Assembly: GCA_016934605.1 (NCBI GenBank)
Contig: JAFGSO010000408.1
Location: 1 to 5,531, forward strand
From: Calditrichota bacterium
Lineage (GTDB): Bacteria; Calditrichota; Calditrichia; RBG-13-44-9
Direction: 5' to 3'
Length of the DNA stretch: 5,531 nucleotides
Shown here piece by piece: positions 5,158-5,531 of this stretch. The stretch's first letter is position 1. The number at the start of each line of letters is the position of its first letter. The notes beneath the pieces are model-generated. The model was given only the letters and a program-made list of their open reading frames with translations, did not search any database and was not told the DNA's origin. Made by a program: the position numbers and the translations under genes.

Positions 5158-5191
5158 CTCAAGCCTGCGGGCATCGAACCCTGGGCTTGAG
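5158..5191. repeat. 8-bp inverted repeat with inner GGG/CCC stem
   Basis: CTCAAGCC (5158-5165) pairs with GGCTTGAG (5184-5191). Inside, GGG (5169-5171) pairs with CCC (5179-5181) around CATCGAA. The hairpin lies five bases after the previous dyad. Confidence 0.6.
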
Positions 5192-5230
5192 GCGGAAAAG
5201 AGCTGGTTTTGTCCGGGCGGGTCATTCGTC

Positions 5231-5267
5231 AGCTCATTTGCGCCCAAAAATCGGGCTTAAATCAGCT
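5231..5267. repeat. Long imperfect symmetric dyad
   Basis: AGCT, ATTT and GCCC (5231-5245) are mirrored by GGGC, AAAT and AGCT (5253-5267) around AAAAATC, with a C-C mismatch and a two-base mismatch (GC against TT). A smaller bulged hairpin, CGGAAAA/TTTTGTCCG (5193-5215), lies between this and the preceding dyad. Confidence 0.5.
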
Positions 5268-5295
5268 TTCCTCAAACCCCCGCTCCCAAAACCAG

Positions 5296-5501
5296 AGCGT
5301 CGGGGCACTCACCAACCAATGTTTATGGTTGGTCTCGACCCCGACTGCCTACGTCTGCGCCTCCGCTTAATGCTCCGCATTAACCGGCGGTTCCCTCGCA
5401 CGAAAGACGCGTGCTCAGCGCCACGCGCGGCGCCAGACTCGCTACGCGAGACTGTCTCCTTGCTGACGACGTAGGCAGTCGTGCTCTCCGAGCCCGACGC
5501 T
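5296..5501. repeat. Nested GC-rich dyad enclosing several hairpins
   Basis: Outer arms AGCGTCGGG (5296-5304) and CCCGACGCT (5493-5501) are perfect over 9 bp. Inner arms CGACTGCCTACGTC (5342-5355) and GACGTAGGCAGTCG (5468-5481) are perfect over 14 bp. Between outer and inner left arms is ACCAACCA/TGGTTGGT (5311-5318/5326-5333). Within the inner arms are TTAATGC/GCATTAA (5367-5373/5377-5383), GCACG/CGTGC (5398-5402/5410-5414), GCGCC/GGCGC (5418-5422/5429-5433) and CAG-A-CTCGC/GCGAG-A-CTG (5434-5454). An alternative local stem, GTCGGGG/CCCCGAC (5299-5305/5339-5345), competes with the outer arms. GC content is about 64% over 5341-5520. No protein is supported here. This could be a branched RNA, a folded single-strand recombination or transfer site, or a dispersed palindromic repeat family; the function is unknown. 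Confidence 0.6.
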
Positions 5502-5531
5502 TTACGCCCCTGACATCTTTTCCGCACCTTA

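Noticed and set aside
5155..5190. tRNA T-arm-like GGGTTCGATGCCC on the minus strand
   Set aside because: No acceptor, D-arm or anticodon arm can be built around it, and the bases are already used by the 5158-5191 dyad.
5070..5474. 134-codon plus-strand open frame after the ATPase
   Set aside because: Very rich in R, L, P and S because of the GC-rich hairpins, has no domain, and overlaps other equally open frames on both strands, so it is better explained by the repeat structure.
5342..5481. Integron attC site
   Set aside because: The paired arms and length invite the comparison, but the attC core boxes (RYYYAAC and GTTRRRY) are not at the ends and no integrase is present in the window.
5309..5527. 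72-codon minus-strand open frame
   Set aside because: Its arginine run and low complexity derive from the hairpin cluster, and there is no supporting start signal.

Overview
The window looks like a piece of mobile-element backbone (plasmid or integrative conjugative element), not ordinary chromosome. It carries a partition cassette, a predicted single-strand nucleic-acid-binding protein and a conjugation-type ATPase, together with a structured RNA, a repeat-like hairpin field and an antisense superinfection-exclusion gene. The host cannot be fixed from the sequence. Bacterial ribosome-binding sites and TTGACA-type promoters are present. The protein styles remind me of Chloroflexota (Anaerolineae-like) metagenomic genomes, but that is a weak impression.

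Layout. Positions 1-258 hold a short conserved-looking hypothetical gene on the + strand. Positions 410-940 (- strand, about 27% GC in the lines counted) encode a two-helix membrane protein of the SieB type. Positions 941-1333 are AT-rich with no supported gene. At 1334-1408 a cluster of ACTTGA-type dyads sits directly on the start of a three-gene operon: a 56-aa ribbon-helix-helix (RHH) protein, a Soj-type ParA and a second RHH-like protein. The genes are joined by two ATGA start/stop overlaps. The end of the third gene and the 80 bp after it carry several copies of a 13-bp motif (CATGANAGCATGM), a candidate centromere.

Positions 2790-3096 hold a promoter, a roughly 200-nt structured RNA resembling the HEARO / IsrB omega-RNA class with no nuclease gene in the window, and a terminator-like hairpin. 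Positions 3169-5066 hold a second probable operon: a PUR-domain protein followed by a soluble VirD4/TraG-like ATPase. From 5117 to 5501 base composition jumps to about 64% GC and nearly every stretch can pair into hairpins, ending in a nested dyad about 206 bp across.

How it may fit together (inference): the ParA/RHH cassette would keep the element stable and repress itself through the upstream dyads. The exact 8-mer TACTTGAC recurs at the PUR/ATPase promoter, so partition and transfer functions may share a regulator. The PUR protein could coat or present single-stranded DNA or RNA to the ATPase. The SieB-like gene would be cargo that protects the host from superinfecting phage.
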